The translations under genes were made by a program, and so were the position numbers. 64,000 nucleotides of DNA. Origin: Amylostereum areolatum (lineage: Eukaryota; Basidiomycota; Agaricomycetes; Russulales; Stereaceae). Positions 51,641 through 63,433 of the stretch are shown here, piece after piece. Every line of letters starts with the position of its first letter. Position 1 is the first letter of the stretch. The stretch spans positions 124,001 through 188,000 of the forward strand of contig SAXG01000066.1 of assembly GCA_012932865.1 (NCBI GenBank), given 5' to 3'. Under the pieces are notes generated by a model. The model did not search any database. It had not been told where the DNA came from and saw only the letters and a program-made list of their open reading frames with translations.

Positions 51641-54346
51641 CACACCAAGGGCGTGATCCATGCGTAGATTGTGCTGTCTCTGAACGTGGTGCATGGATTT
51701 CTGACTTGGACGAGCCAACCTCTTGCGCGCCTGCTTCCATTATGGGTTACCTGAAGTGCTTGCGAAAGAGAGGACACAAAGCCACAGTGTAAGTAGCATC
51801 TTGCGTTACCTCCACTCCAATGTATTGATTTCTCTAGGATGCTTATCGCCTTTGCCTTTGCCCGGTGCGTGACATGGAGTCACTCCTGTGTTGACAAGAC
51901 AAACAAAGGCCAAAGCCTACCAGTTGTCGCGCAAAAAATTGCTCCTCCCTCTGTCCACCATCTCCAACAGCAATGTTCCCCACCCAAGTGCACCATCCAC
52001 ACAGGCCTCAGCATGTCTTCGTACCCGCACAATAGCTCTCCCTATTTGTTTTCTCAGACGCAGATCGCTCCCGAGCTTGTTCCCTCACTTAGTAACCAAC
52101 ATAGCCAAATCCTCGAAGCGAACGACGGCACCGTCATCCATAGTCAGGTCTGGCCTTTCCCCTCTGCTCGATATCGCTCACATACTTACTGTTTTCTCCT
52201 AGCCCACGCTGATCTCGTATGAAAATGCCAACTGCCCAATCCATGCATCTAGCAATGACCCTCACGCTTGTGGGCGCCTTCAAGCTGAATACGACCGGTC
52301 CCGCAAAGAGATACAAGAGCTGGAAGCCGAATTGACACGTCTGCGGTAAGCCTCACGTTCTTTTGATCCCCTGTATAGCAAGAAATTTCTCAATCTGCAC
52401 ACACAGAGTACTCGTCATCCAGCTAACTGCTATGCGTCCCGAGTTTGCCCCTGACAGTGCTGAAGGTTTTCTCTTTCTCTCTTCCCTGTTTCCACAGTCT
52501 GACCACTGTGCACTTCAGCTCGCCGCATTCAGACTGAGCAGGTGAAGATGGTGGTTGCCGCTCGTGCCATTCACGATCCAGATATGCCGCCCTCTCCCCT
52601 CAACAATGACGACTATCCTTACGTCCTGAATTGTACTCAAGCTGCTCACAAGGCCATCAAGAACGAGCAAGGGGATGTCACAACCCTATCTGGCACCGCG
52701 CATAGCGGAATCACCCTCCGCGGCGGGTCGCGCGCTGCACAAGACATCAACATACTCATGACCTATATGGTTGGTACCGATGGCACGCCTGTCAGTGGAC
52801 ATGTTGCGTCGGACATGCGCAAGTGTGCATGGGCAGCCTGGGGCTGGATACACGAGACGTGCGGCCTCTTACCAAGGACTTGGGGCAACGTCACGGCTCC
52901 GATGAAGGATGTATATTATTCTCGACTTGAGCGCGCCTTTCCTGAATTCCGCCTCTGTCACAAACATTGGAAGGCAGACCAGCTTGCAATAGACTACTAC
53001 CCATCCTGGGCTGGCTACCGCCGAGGCAAGAAGCACGCGCGGAGCCCCACTGACACCACGGAGATGCTGTCTCCCAAGCGGCATAATTCTGTGAGTTAAT
53101 CTCTTCTGTTAGATGTGTCTTCACTCAATACGGTCCACTCGGTCCAGGAAGCATTGACATCCTCGACGCCTGCGGTCACTCCGGCCACCACTTCTGTTTC
53201 TCTCCCAGGTGCTGTCAACGATCCTGCACCTCATGCGGATCATGAACATAACAACACAGATACCCCAGACAACAGCTCCTGTTTGTTCTCAGCCATCTCT
53301 GCTACCATTTAAAACTGACCATCTAGTACTTTAGCGACTGAGACTACTGTGATTCCGCCTCCTGCTGTTGTCGTTACCGAATCTCAAGAAGCCAGTGGCA
53401 CTCAAACTGAAAGTCCAGCCGCCTCCGCCGCTACCTCCGTTGGTGCTGCCTCCGCCATTACCTCGGTTGGTGCCGCCGCCGCCGCCGCTTCCATCACTGC
53501 CTCCGCCGCCGCTTCCGTCACTGCCTCCGCCGCCGCTTCCGTCGGTACCGCCTCCACTGCCGTCTCTGCCGCGACCGGTGTTTCCAATCCCCTGTTTGTA
53601 CTATCCCTATCGATTGTGATTCCGTATATACTAAACTCCTTTCTAGTGATGACCTGGACTTTGGGAGCACTCCACGTGCATTGTTCTGACATGCAACTGT
53701 GTCCATGGTACTTACACCTTCCATCAGTGCCATCTACCACGATCGACATTGCTTCTTTGAATGCAGGTGTGTACACTTCTGCACCACATATAGTCCTTTT
53801 GCTAATTTTGAACCTCAAAAGAGGATTCCAATGTGCCATCCATCGCGGACCCCACATTATTGACAGCAGCAAGCACAAGCGGGTCAGCTGGGGTGAGCAC
53901 CGCAGCCACATCGGTCAGCACGAAGACCAAGAAGGCCCCGCGTCCCTACACCCCTGGAAAAAGGGATAACACAAAGTATGTGACCTTACACTTTGGCGCA
54001 CCGAGCTGTCCTGCTCATCTGATCATGTCATCCTCACTAGGAATCTTTGCGGCAGGGAATGGAAAGTCGCAAACCCCTCTGGAATGGAGCGCGAGTTTGA
54101 AGCATACTGGAAAGAACCCGACAACTCGGCAATCCGTGAGGTACAGTTGTCGAGTCTCTTGTTGGGAGTGGAATGAGACTGATGCCACACTGGTAGCAAT
54201 TCTCCGACCGGGAAAAAGAACTGGTAGGTACTCTCGACTTCCGTTGCCGAACGATGCTGACACTACACTCGATGCTCTAGGCTGCTGCTAAAAAAGCGGG
54301 TGCTAAGACTCGCGCAACTTGTGCGCGCACTAGTACCACGGCGTAG
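51571..54346 (+). CDS. Second gene of the TNP2-like element (accessory DNA-binding-like protein)
   Basis: In-phase exons: 51571-51788, 51838-52147, 52203-52345 (coiled coil EYDRSRKEIQELEAELTRLR), 52407-52465 and 52519-53090. The last holds YPYVLNCTQAAHKAIKNEQG, KCAWAAWGWIHETCGLLPRT, FPEFRLCHKHWKADQLAIDY and YPSWAGY, a block common in mushroom transposon-linked proteins. Then come Ser/Thr- and Ala-rich stretches, KTKKAPRPYTPGKRD, and short exons NLCGREWKVANPSGMEREFE, QFSDREKEL and AAAKKAGAKTRATCARTS to TAG 54346. An in-frame TAA at 53097 must be avoided by splicing or marks a break. It may bind the element ends, like TnpA. Inferred. Confidence 0.55.
53400..53580 (+). repeat. Ala/Ser-coding triplet-rich minisatellite
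   Basis: Tandem GCCTCCGCCGCCGCTTCCGT units. They encode ASAAAS in the predicted frame and PPPPLPS in another, within the accessory gene. Confidence 0.75.
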
Positions 54347-54889
54347 GGACAACAGAGCCGCCTGCAAAACTATCAAAGGAGATTGAGTGGTACATTGTCC
54401 ATCCTCTGCCCCGTAGAACGTGTACTAACATAACCCGACTCACAAACAGTTCAACCACCCTCCGAAAAGGTGTAGTGACTTCAACAATCGGTGCCGTCAC
54501 ATTCTCTTGTATGGTTCGACATTGACATCTGTTTGGTGTATACGATTTGGCTGTGGCCTCGCTTTGTATCTATGTCTATCGCTTGTAGAGCTGGTTACTT
54601 GAAATACACGGTGTTGATCTGTATAGCTGTCCTCGAAGTGTATCGATTTGCGGTCAATGTCTGTGTCGACACCCTCTCGAAATCTATTGGTATGTATCGT
54701 TCCTTCCGTCTGGAGTCATGTGGAAATCTCTCGATCTCTATGGGACTGTATTGGTGGCTGTAGACAACCCGCAGATCGTCATCGGGGCCCATCCCGACGC
54801 GTATCACTGCCTCTCGAATTTGACCTATAATATGGTCATTTTTTGATAGACACCTATACATTTTGATCTCTCTCTCTCTCTCTTTCTCC

Positions 54890-54935
54890 CTCGATCCTAC
54901 TCGACGGACTTCTGACTGGGCTTCAAGCTTGAAGT
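54890..54935 (-). repeat. Right terminal inverted repeat
   Basis: Inverted copy of 46006-46051. Its outer 16 bp, ACTTCAAGCTTGAAGT (54920-54935), is itself a perfect palindrome. Confidence 0.75.
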
Positions 54936-55579
54936 TCAAGTTCAACATTCATGCATCATGCATCATGGGTCTTGGTCTACGGCGGCTTTACATAAGCTTC
55001 AACGTTCAACTCTTGACTCCCAGCCTCTGTCCCAGAGGCGCTGACTCCCCGACGCTGTTTGACACACTGATTGTCGCATATATTTCTCACCCATGAAGAC
55101 TGCAGCGCGAGGCGGAATTGTTCAGTGGCAGGTACTTATATCAAAATTGGGAGCGACAAGGATTTCGTATGTCCTCGCGTCTGCGCGACGCGCCGATGCG
55201 TTTTGACCGAAGTCTGCTCACAGAAGGGCGCATACGATTGCGTTGCTACCACAGAATCGCTCTTTATCCTTCCACCTGTCTACCTTCGCCACATGAGAGC
55301 GGTTGCTTTTGCTTCCGAAGACTTCACTGAAAGGTGTGCGCAAATATAATGCCGAATTTGCGCCAAAGCGTGTATTTTTGGACTTGCAGGTTGAAGCAGC
55401 CTAGACGTGCCTCCAAGAAAGAGACCCCTTTGATTGTCGTGTGAGCCCGTGGCCTCTTATAAGTACATGCACTAAACCATTCGGCGCACTTAAGAGGTAA
55501 TTTGCGTCGGACATGGTTTGGTACAACCCAACGGGAGTTCGAGGTCGGCCGTGTTGAGGTGGAAACTGACGGGTTTAGG

Positions 55580-55784
55580 GTTAGGGTTTTGCCACCCAAT
55601 CTTCGTATTCTGCGGTCTAGAAGATCGAGCAGACAAGCACCCGACCAAAGGTTTCGGCCAGACGATCGGAATGACACCATTTTCGTTTACTTGCTATAAA
55701 CGAGATGGGTCAATCAGTGATCTGGGCGTCCAGATCGCAAAGTGCTTCCCTGGGATGTATCGAGAACGTTCGTCTGGTGGCGAT
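55580..55784 (+). repeat. Dispersed 205-bp repeat, copy B
   Basis: Same span and orientation as 44428-44632. Begins inside TTTAGGGTTAGGG and ends CTGGTGGCGAT. Confidence 0.5.
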
Positions 55785-57706
55785 GCGAAAGTAGTAGGTT
55801 GTCCACCTCTCCATTCCGCACCACAAGCAAGTTAGGCCTAGCAAGAAGCTGTCATTACAAGAAGACGCACTCTATGTCCAAGAGTTACGCATTGCTTGCC
55901 CTCCGTGCCAGGCCATCCTCAGGAGGTTCGTTTATGGCTGTCGACGCGAACGTTTTTCCGCGAGCGAAAACTACGATTTGAGCACGAGAGCTTGTGTACT
56001 CTGGCAGGTCTGCTTGGTCGGAACCTCATCTACGATAGCTTGGGGAGGGAGAGACTGGGGAGGGTAAAGAGTCGGACGAACGATGTGGGCGGCTTGTTCG
56101 GTGATGGTTCACGGCTTCGCGTTGCTTTGATGAAAGGTGATAGGCTCCTTTCAATCAGTCTGCGTCATGAGAATAAGAAGGGAGAGACGGTAAACGCACC
56201 TACAACACCTGCACGCCGCGTCCGGCCACTTCTCCGCGGCCACCTCGAGTGTCTTGACGATGTGATTTCCTGAGTGATTATAGGAGAGGTCGACTTCGTA
56301 AAGCGTTCCGAAGGCACGATTGCAGGCATAGGAGAGCTGTGGATGATCGTATGGCATATCGTCGGCCATGACATTGAGCGAGCAAAAGGGGGATGGTTTA
56401 CCTCGCGCATAATGCGAACATTAACCATGCTATGGATAGCCTGGTCCAGTTGTAACTTTGTCGAAGATCAGGATGCGGTATTCACCTTTGGCTTGAGCAT
56501 GGGCGCGCCGTTCCCTCTTCCGCACGGGCTACTGGAGGCGAAGTGCAAGATCGCCATGACAGGCGTTCGAGGAGGCTATTCGAACCTTGGCGATGGAGGG
56601 CATGCCATCACGCATATTGATTCACTGGAGCGATACCTGGCGGGGATCATCCTCCAATGACGCGCGTATGTTGGGGTTAAGGATTCTTTCTGGGGCTGTC
56701 GAAAAACAGCAAGGACGCGCGTGTGAGATCTGTTGGACTGTGGCACCGAAGGACCGAAAACGCGTTGGGAAGATGGCATCTGCCAGGCGAAAGGTCGGGA
56801 GCGCCATGGGATGCCATACAACTGTTGTCGAGAGCAGCGCCAGATCAAGGGAAAAGGACTCACAGGGAAGGATGGAAAGTGGGGGACGGCGCACGGTAAG
56901 TGGCATGGGCGTGTGCTAACGAGCTCCCTGCGGACTGCGTGTTTTCAGTGTTGAAAAAAACAATGATGTAGCGCCCGCCGCCCGACGTCTCCAATTCAAC
57001 ACTAGGATCCGGACCCCGCCAGATGCCGAACATTGCCGATTGGCCCATAGACGACAGTGCCTGGTCGTGAACCCAACGTTCCCCATCGGCATGACTCGGC
57101 GGTTTGTCGGAGTCAGAAACCTGGTACCGAACGCGCTATATCGATTTGAAAACAGCTGGAAAACCTTAGCGTAGCTCGACGTTCTTCGCGCTTGCGCTTG
57201 TCGGGCAGGCGGAGCCCGCTATTTGCGGTCATGTGATGGTGAGGTGGGGAAGAGCGTTGCAGGGTCATCAGGTGGCGGCGACAGGGAGCGACGGTGTGGC
57301 CAAGCTAAATCAGGGATGGTCAGAGCCACGGGTTTAGGGATTGTGTAGGTGAGTAGGATGGAAGCACGCGTGGACGAGAGCCTGGACAGGAAATGGCGGA
57401 GGTGTTATGGATGTAAGAACACTGAACAGAACGACCATATGATAATGGTTCCTTGTGGCTGTGAAACCGAACGCTCCCAGCACCAGCGAAAGAGCTTTCT
57501 TCTGTTTCAGAACTCAATTGCGTGGCCCAGCAGTCTCAGATAAATTACACGATCGTAACGGCCAACCGGGAGGCGTAAGGTGTGTCGCCAGTTGGGCCTC
57601 CATACAGACCCATACTTACGTCTGAGAGATAGTTGGTCCTAAAATCCTCGGTCTGCTCTGCTATCGGTCTGCTGTGCCTTGATTAGAACCACGGGGTTGC
57701 CTAAAG

Positions 57707-57747
57707 GGCCCTAACCCTAAGCCTAAGGCCTTAAGGCCCTAAGCCCT
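57707..57747. repeat. Degenerate telomere-like CCCTAA array
   Basis: CCCTAACCCTAAGCCTAAGG followed by CCTTAAGGCCCTAAGCCC. Two exact CCCTAA units then decayed ones, in the orientation opposite to the TTAGGG pair at 55575. Confidence 0.6.
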
Positions 57748-57852
57748 TCTGTCTCGGACTCTGACCCACTTGCTCTCGTCCGCTTTGTACTGTGTACGAG
57801 GTGTGTTCTCCGATTTTGGTCGGATCCCCACATTTAGCATCCTCCAGAGTCC

Positions 57853-59100
57853 ATGGCTGCCACCCCCGACCCCGCCTTCTTCGCTTACTACACTGCTCAA
57901 CACTACAGTGTTGATAGTAATGGCCAGGTATGTCTCTTGGTTTCTTTTTCCCTTTCTATTCACCCATGCCCAAGTCAACCACTGTACAGCCTTCTTTCGC
58001 TCCTCAATTTCCACCCGCTTACGGCCTTAACCTCAACTCGCCTTTCAACCAGCCAGATTATTCTCAGCACAACCATCCCCAGTACCACCAGTACTACCAA
58101 CCCTCCTACGCCTACCCTCTCGCTACCCTCGCTCTCGACAACAATGTCTCCTACAATTACCACACCTACGCCTCTGACCCCGTCTTCTCATCTCTCCCCC
58201 CAGATCATCACTATCAACCCCTCGTTATTCCTCTCCACTCTCCCGTTCCTCTCTCTGGTGCCAGCCCGCCCTTCCACGTGCCTTCTCAGCCACCTTCTTT
58301 CTCCTCCCCTACCACCGTTCATACCCACTCTCACCCCCAGTCTCGGTCTGTTCCCTCCTCCAGCTCCGCTTCTGCACCGGCCGGCGTCCAGGATTCCATG
58401 GAAAACTACGCTAGCATCACTCGCGATATGTTCCCCACCCCCTCTGAGGTTCTGCCTGACATAACCCAGGCCAACCCTCAACGTCCCTCCAAGAAACTTG
58501 CTCCCGGGCCCACTGACTCCCTCACACCCAAAAGAGATGAGACCGCAAAGCGCAACGAGACCCTCCGTCAGGCTCGTCTCCGCTACACGGGCGAATCCAT
58601 TGGCTTTCTCCCTACCGATCCGTGAGTCTTTCGTCCCTACATTTTCTCACAAAAATTTCCGGCATTGACAGGATCCGCATGCCAGCGACGGCATGTCCAC
58701 CCACGACAAGAAGTGTTGTTACCTCGAGTGCTTGGAGGAATACGTCGTATACCTCCGCGATCAGGCTACTCTCGCAGGACTGCAGCCGCGCGAGCTCGAG
58801 CGCGTGTCCACTTACCGCGGCCTCAACAGCCGCTCAATTCGTGTAGGCCCTTGTATTGACACACGCGATCTCATCCTTCGCTAAACATGCTCCAGACCAT
58901 GATCGTCCATATGGAGGACAAGGTCCGCGCCATGCACCAGAACAAGCTCCAGGAGGAGGCCGCGGTACGCCCCCCCGCCCTACACGCCGTTGCTGTTTAA
59001 CTGACACTTCCTCGGCGCATAGTTCTTGGAACTTCGCGATCAGGTCCTCACAACGCTCGAGGCCGAGCAGGCGCACGAACTTCACCGTCGCCCCGTTTGA
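57853..59100 (+). CDS. Unknown basidiomycete protein with helical C terminus
   Basis: Exons 57853-57927 (MAATPDPAFFAYYTAQHY), 57990-58621, 58672-58842, 58896-58964 and 59023-59100. The second exon is Pro/Tyr/Ser/His-rich and ends KRNETLRQARLRYTGESIGF. The later exons encode STHDKKCCYLECLEEYVVYL, LERVSTYRGLNSRSIR, MLQTMIVHMEDKVRAM-type helix and LELRDQVLTTLEAEQAHELH. The helical part looks like a dimerising or DNA-binding region of a regulator, but I cannot name it. All introns have GT-AG ends. The junction 58621/58672 is one base out of phase with the best reading of the third exon, so a small indel or another splice site is involved. Confidence 0.55.
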
Positions 59101-59773
59101 ACACACCCGGAACATTTCCCACAATTTTCAGTACTTCAGTACCTGTTTGTCATTGAGGTTGCGGCACAGTGTTTTCCTTGCGCACCATTGGAGGTCCTGA
59201 CTTCGACTTTGGCCCGGCAGCCGGGAATGCGGAGCTTGCGCCCATGTTTTTACATCCATGAATTTCCTCATCCTTGTATCTATTCCGGTTTGTTTACTAC
59301 GTACTCGCTCTCGCACCGTCGCCATGCTTTGTTTCATTGTTCTTCATGTCCTCCATTTCTGATCCTCTTTCTTGATGTACGCGTGTATGTACTCGCCGCC
59401 GATCAGCAATTCCGCCCGCGTCTGGTAGTGTTGCCGCAGGTTGCCGCGAGACGAGACTCACCGCGTTCAAGGCCCACATCAGCAATTTGTCGGATTTTGT
59501 TTTGGTATTTAGAAGGGTTGAGACCATATTTGAGGTGTTGCAGTGTTGGTGCTGGTTGAGAGGTTGGGTAAACACGCACCAACTCAGACACGTACTCAAC
59601 AGAACATCAATATTGCATCAACTCGTCAAGTCTCTATGCAATAGAATAACCGCATTCACAACATGTCATCACTTACCAACATCATCAGCAATATTCCTGC
59701 AACTCGAACTCTCTCGAAAATTTCACAATGGGCACCAACTTGCCTCTCAACAAGCTCCAAGTACCAAATTTGA
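59101..59773. other. No recognisable gene
   Basis: Spacer between convergent genes; probably the 3' flank of the Plavaka element, though its ends were not found. Confidence 0.4.
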
Positions 59774-62700
59774 TTAATAAGTACAGTACAACATATCAAA
59801 ACTATCGTGATCTGCCCATTTATTAAGGTAAAACAAACGGTACCAGTTCAGCGTATCAGAAAAGTGCATGTCAGGATGAACCGGATCAGAATTGAAGATA
59901 GGGAGGATGTGTGCCGCACGGCGTATAGTATCCAAGTGAATCACTTGGACCGCGGGCCCACCGCTAGGCAATGTGTCCGGCCGCAGGACCCACATTCCTG
60001 TATCTGCATCCGGCACAGAATCAACGCGGGAAAACCACTGTACGAGTGCGCAAGGGAATGTTGTACCAGCAAACTTGAAGGAGAAGAAGAGCATTGTGCG
60101 TGCAACTTCAATACCCTCTATACCCTCGTTATTGGAGTCCACACTGACGAGGATGCAGTCACGGCGTGCCCCGTCTTTCCTCCATGATGGTGTTGACCGT
60201 ATGTACTCGCGCCGCATATCACCCAGGCCGGAAGGATCAGAAGCTGCACGGAATAGCGCCATAGCGGAATGAAACACCTGCACGCGGTCACGAAACCGTT
60301 GGCTCACACGGAGCACTGTTGCTGCGTCGGGAACAGGTTCGTCTGTAAGCTGATGGCATAGAAATGAGTATACGAGTGCGCGCAGGTTCGGAACGCCAAT
60401 TGAGTGGCCAAGGTCGTCGATCCGTTTGGGATATTTGCGCTCTGGATAACAGTAATGCGTGAGCTAACCTCCAAGGATGACTATAAGTGGTACTTACGAG
60501 GTGTCCTGGCCATTATGACCCGGTTCGTTATGTTGCGGTCTTGCACGGGCCCACCGTCAATACCTCTCGGTACCTCATCGACTTTGCCCACCGCAGGTGG
60601 ACCTCCGGATGCGGGATCGGCACCCTCGCCTATACCCTCCTGTCCCCCCTCCTCACCCTCACCCTCCTCACCCTCCTCATCCAGCGCGGCCACCATATCC
60701 TCGAGCCATCGGAATACCCATCCAAGCAGAGAACCATGCAGCATTCCCCGCTGCTTGAGGTCCACCTTCGCAGCCGCCATTTTATCGAGCCGCTGGTTTA
60801 TCAGCAACATCTGCCCAAGGGCTTCGAAGCGGTTAGAACGGCGCCATGGTTCCTTCACTGCCTTAATGTGCTTCGCCTCCGTGATTGAGGTGCACAGGCC
60901 ATTGGGCGCTCCGAACCACTCGATAAGTTCGCGGTAGTGCTTCATCGCGTGCTGTCGGGGGAGGGAAAGGCCTTCTGGACCCGGGGGACGGACACCGTAC
61001 GTCTGGAACACGGTGCGGTACTCATAAAACCGCTCGAGAGCTTTGTCGAGTTCATTGAGGTCGGTCTCCGACAACTCGGACCGTCGCGCAAGGTAGCAAA
61101 AGTCGAGGTACGCAGATATCGCGCGCACCATGTCTCTTGGGACGTGGCCTTCGATAGCATTAACGTACACCTACAATATCGTAAATTTATCAGCAACCGT
61201 AAGAGCAAAATCAAACACGGACCGCTTACCTTCATTAACGCCTTGGAATCGTCTCCGGTCCACTGCTTGAAGTTCCGTCCCTGGTGAAAGCGCCGAAGAC
61301 CCGTGAACGTTGGTGCGAGAGATATTCTTCACGAGATTGTTAGTGGCATGCAGGTAGTCCAAGTGACATATTTGTACTATATACCTTCGGTCAATGTCAT
61401 CCATGATTTCTCTTGCCTTTGCCGCCCCATGCGTGATCACTAAATACTCTCCAACCCATGTTACGAGGTGGTCCTTGAACCCCCCCTTGATCAATTGGTG
61501 TAAGAGGTCCATTGACAACAACTCGTTGATGTCGGCGCGGGGGAAGCTATCTGTGAATGGCTGGTGGTATATTTTGTTAGTGTTGTTGATGGTGTCCCGA
61601 TAAACATTACATGGGCTCACCACAATGTCCCCCACAATTCCATACCCATCCCATAGCTCGGCAAGTGACCAGAGGTCAACAGCCTTTTCGCGATGCTCTC
61701 GTGATCGACGTAGCGCCGGGCCCCCGTCTAGGTTGTCGGGAGGTGCCGTACACCTACCAAAGTCACGTCAATGATACTCCGGACCAGTCCAAGACAAAAG
61801 GTTACCTTGGGCACCAATTCTGGACCACGCAGGAGAGGAGGACTTGCTCGGGGTAATCGGCAATGTAAGGCCCAAACCCGTAGATGGCCCGACGGTAATG
61901 GCCATCGGGGCACATCACGATGTCGGGCACGGTCATATGGTGCTTGAGAGGTTCAAAGATTGCGGCTAGAGATGAATGGAAGAGCTGCCGCCAAAATTTG
62001 CGGAATAGGGGTGAATTTCCGCCCTGCCTATTGACTGCAAAGTAAGCCGGATGCCACCAGAATGATACCTGACGACACACCTTTCGGAACAGAAAGAAAT
62101 GCGGTGAGGGTAACGGAGTTACGGTGGGCGCGGCGGACGTTGTTGTGGACGTTCCCCACAGATTGATACAGCGGGTAGTAATCGTTTTGCCCCGTGGCGA
62201 CCGAGACGGTCGTCTTGTCGCTGCCGGAGATGATGGGCACGAACATGCCGCCGTGAGTTTGCGGATCTGCCGCAATATCATCCTGTACGCCGAGACGTCA
62301 AGTTAGATGTAGACCCGCCGATAGAAAACGGAAACAGCATACACATTGTTTCCATGCCCAATTTGCGGACATGAAATCCTTGAAAGTTCTCTTGCGGGGC
62401 TCTTCTCCGTCCTGGGGGTTGGTGAACTCGCGATAAGGTGCAGAGTCCCACTCGCCGTTGAAATCGGGGTTGGATATGTGTTGCCACGCGATGGTGAGAG
62501 GATTCCGAGTCCACACCTCGAACTCCTCATCCATCCATTTGGGAACATTCTCCGCTGGCCGCTCTCCCTCATAGCGCACGATGAAGCACTGCCATGGCGC
62601 ATCTCCCGCCCCGATCGCATCAATTGCATCCTCCATCGCGCGGTTGGTTGCGAAAGGCGGTCCTTTCTCCCGATCTCCACCACTAACCATGAGACATAAC

Positions 62701-63257
62701 GCCGCAAGGATTTGAAAGAGTTGGTCAATGCGGTGTTTCCCCAGCTGGACCTCCGTGAAGCAAAAGTCCGTCAGCTCATAGCCAAGGCGGTCGCCAAACG
62801 GGGTCCAGTCATCCGGTCGGTTGTCTTTCGGTGGAGGCGGAGTGTCGGGGGGAAGGTCTTGTCCATGGGCATCACACGGAGTACCTACATTGCTAAGTTA
62901 GAGAAAGTAGAAGGGCTGTGAAATGAATCGCGCACCATCGAGAATGGGGTGATACACCCTATCACGTCCAGGCAGATCACTGTCGTTATCGATGTCGTCT
63001 TGAGGGCCGATGTCGTCGTGGTCGTGCGGTCCTTCAAACATCGCTTCGAACTCGTCGTACATGTCGTCATCGTTGTCGTCGTCGCCATGGGAAAAAGGAC
63101 CTTGGGGTGGTGGTTCGTTGCCTTCGTCGGAGTCCTCCGCATTGGAGTCGTTGAAGGTTAAGTGCATCGTGTTCTTGTGTCTGGTAAGCCCGGAGAGAGA
63201 AGTAAAATCGGAACGGCTGCATGTTGAACAGGTGTAGCGGTTGTAATTGTAAGACAT
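59774..63257 (-). CDS. Complete Plavaka-type transposase, nine exons, 1009 aa
   Basis: Exons 63257-62936, 62884-62343, 62282-62082, 62023-61806, 61753-61621, 61560-61385, 61326-61230, 61170-60498 and 60441-59774 all join in phase at GT-AG introns of 51-61 bp. The N-terminal finger CSTCSRSDFTSLSGLTRHK is followed by an acidic region, WMDEEFEVWTRNPLTIAWQH, FVPIISGSDKTTVSVATGQN, IADYPEQVLLSCVVQNWCPR with CPRC, SMDLLHQLIKGGFKDHLVTW, TFTGLRRFHQGRNFKQWTGD, SLPRQHAMKHYRELIEWFG, SITEAKHIKAVKEPWRRS, and the C-terminal WFSRVDSVPDADTGMWVL and FYLNKWADHDSFDMLYC. This matches the whole Plavaka family. No internal stop or frameshift was found, so it may be active. Terminal repeats were not located. Confidence 0.88.
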
Positions 63258-63433
63258 AGTTGTGCAAGAACGTAGATCTGGAATGTGGGTGGTGAGTGTT
63301 CAGTTTGCGTTGCAAGAGCATGGGCAAATGGACTTACACAACAAAAAACACGCCTCTGCCACGTCAGGGCCTTCTCTTGACCAACACAACTCCTCACGCT
63401 GCATGTCCTCGTCGCCCACCTCCATCTTCAACT

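Larger units (their letters stand above)
46006..54935 (+). mobile_element. TNP2-like (CACTA-related) DNA transposon, 8.9 kb
   Basis: The termini at 46006-46051 and 54890-54935 are inverted copies (46 bp, about four mismatches), starting ACTTCAAGCTT. Between them lie a transposase gene and a second multi-exon gene on the same strand. The ends do not read CACTA and I see no matching target duplication, so either the true ends are slightly outside or the element belongs to an atypical branch. The right terminal repeat directly abuts a CT-dinucleotide run (54867-54889). Confidence 0.65.
54936..57852. other. About 2.9 kb without a recognisable gene
   Basis: Contains the second copy of a 205-bp repeat (55580-55784), two TTAGGG units at 55575-55586, and minus-strand frames near 56150-56430 that could not be assigned. 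No exon chain was found. Confidence 0.4.

Noticed and set aside
53091..53112. GTGAGT...TTAG as an intron
   Set aside because: Only 22 bp, shorter than any credible intron here.
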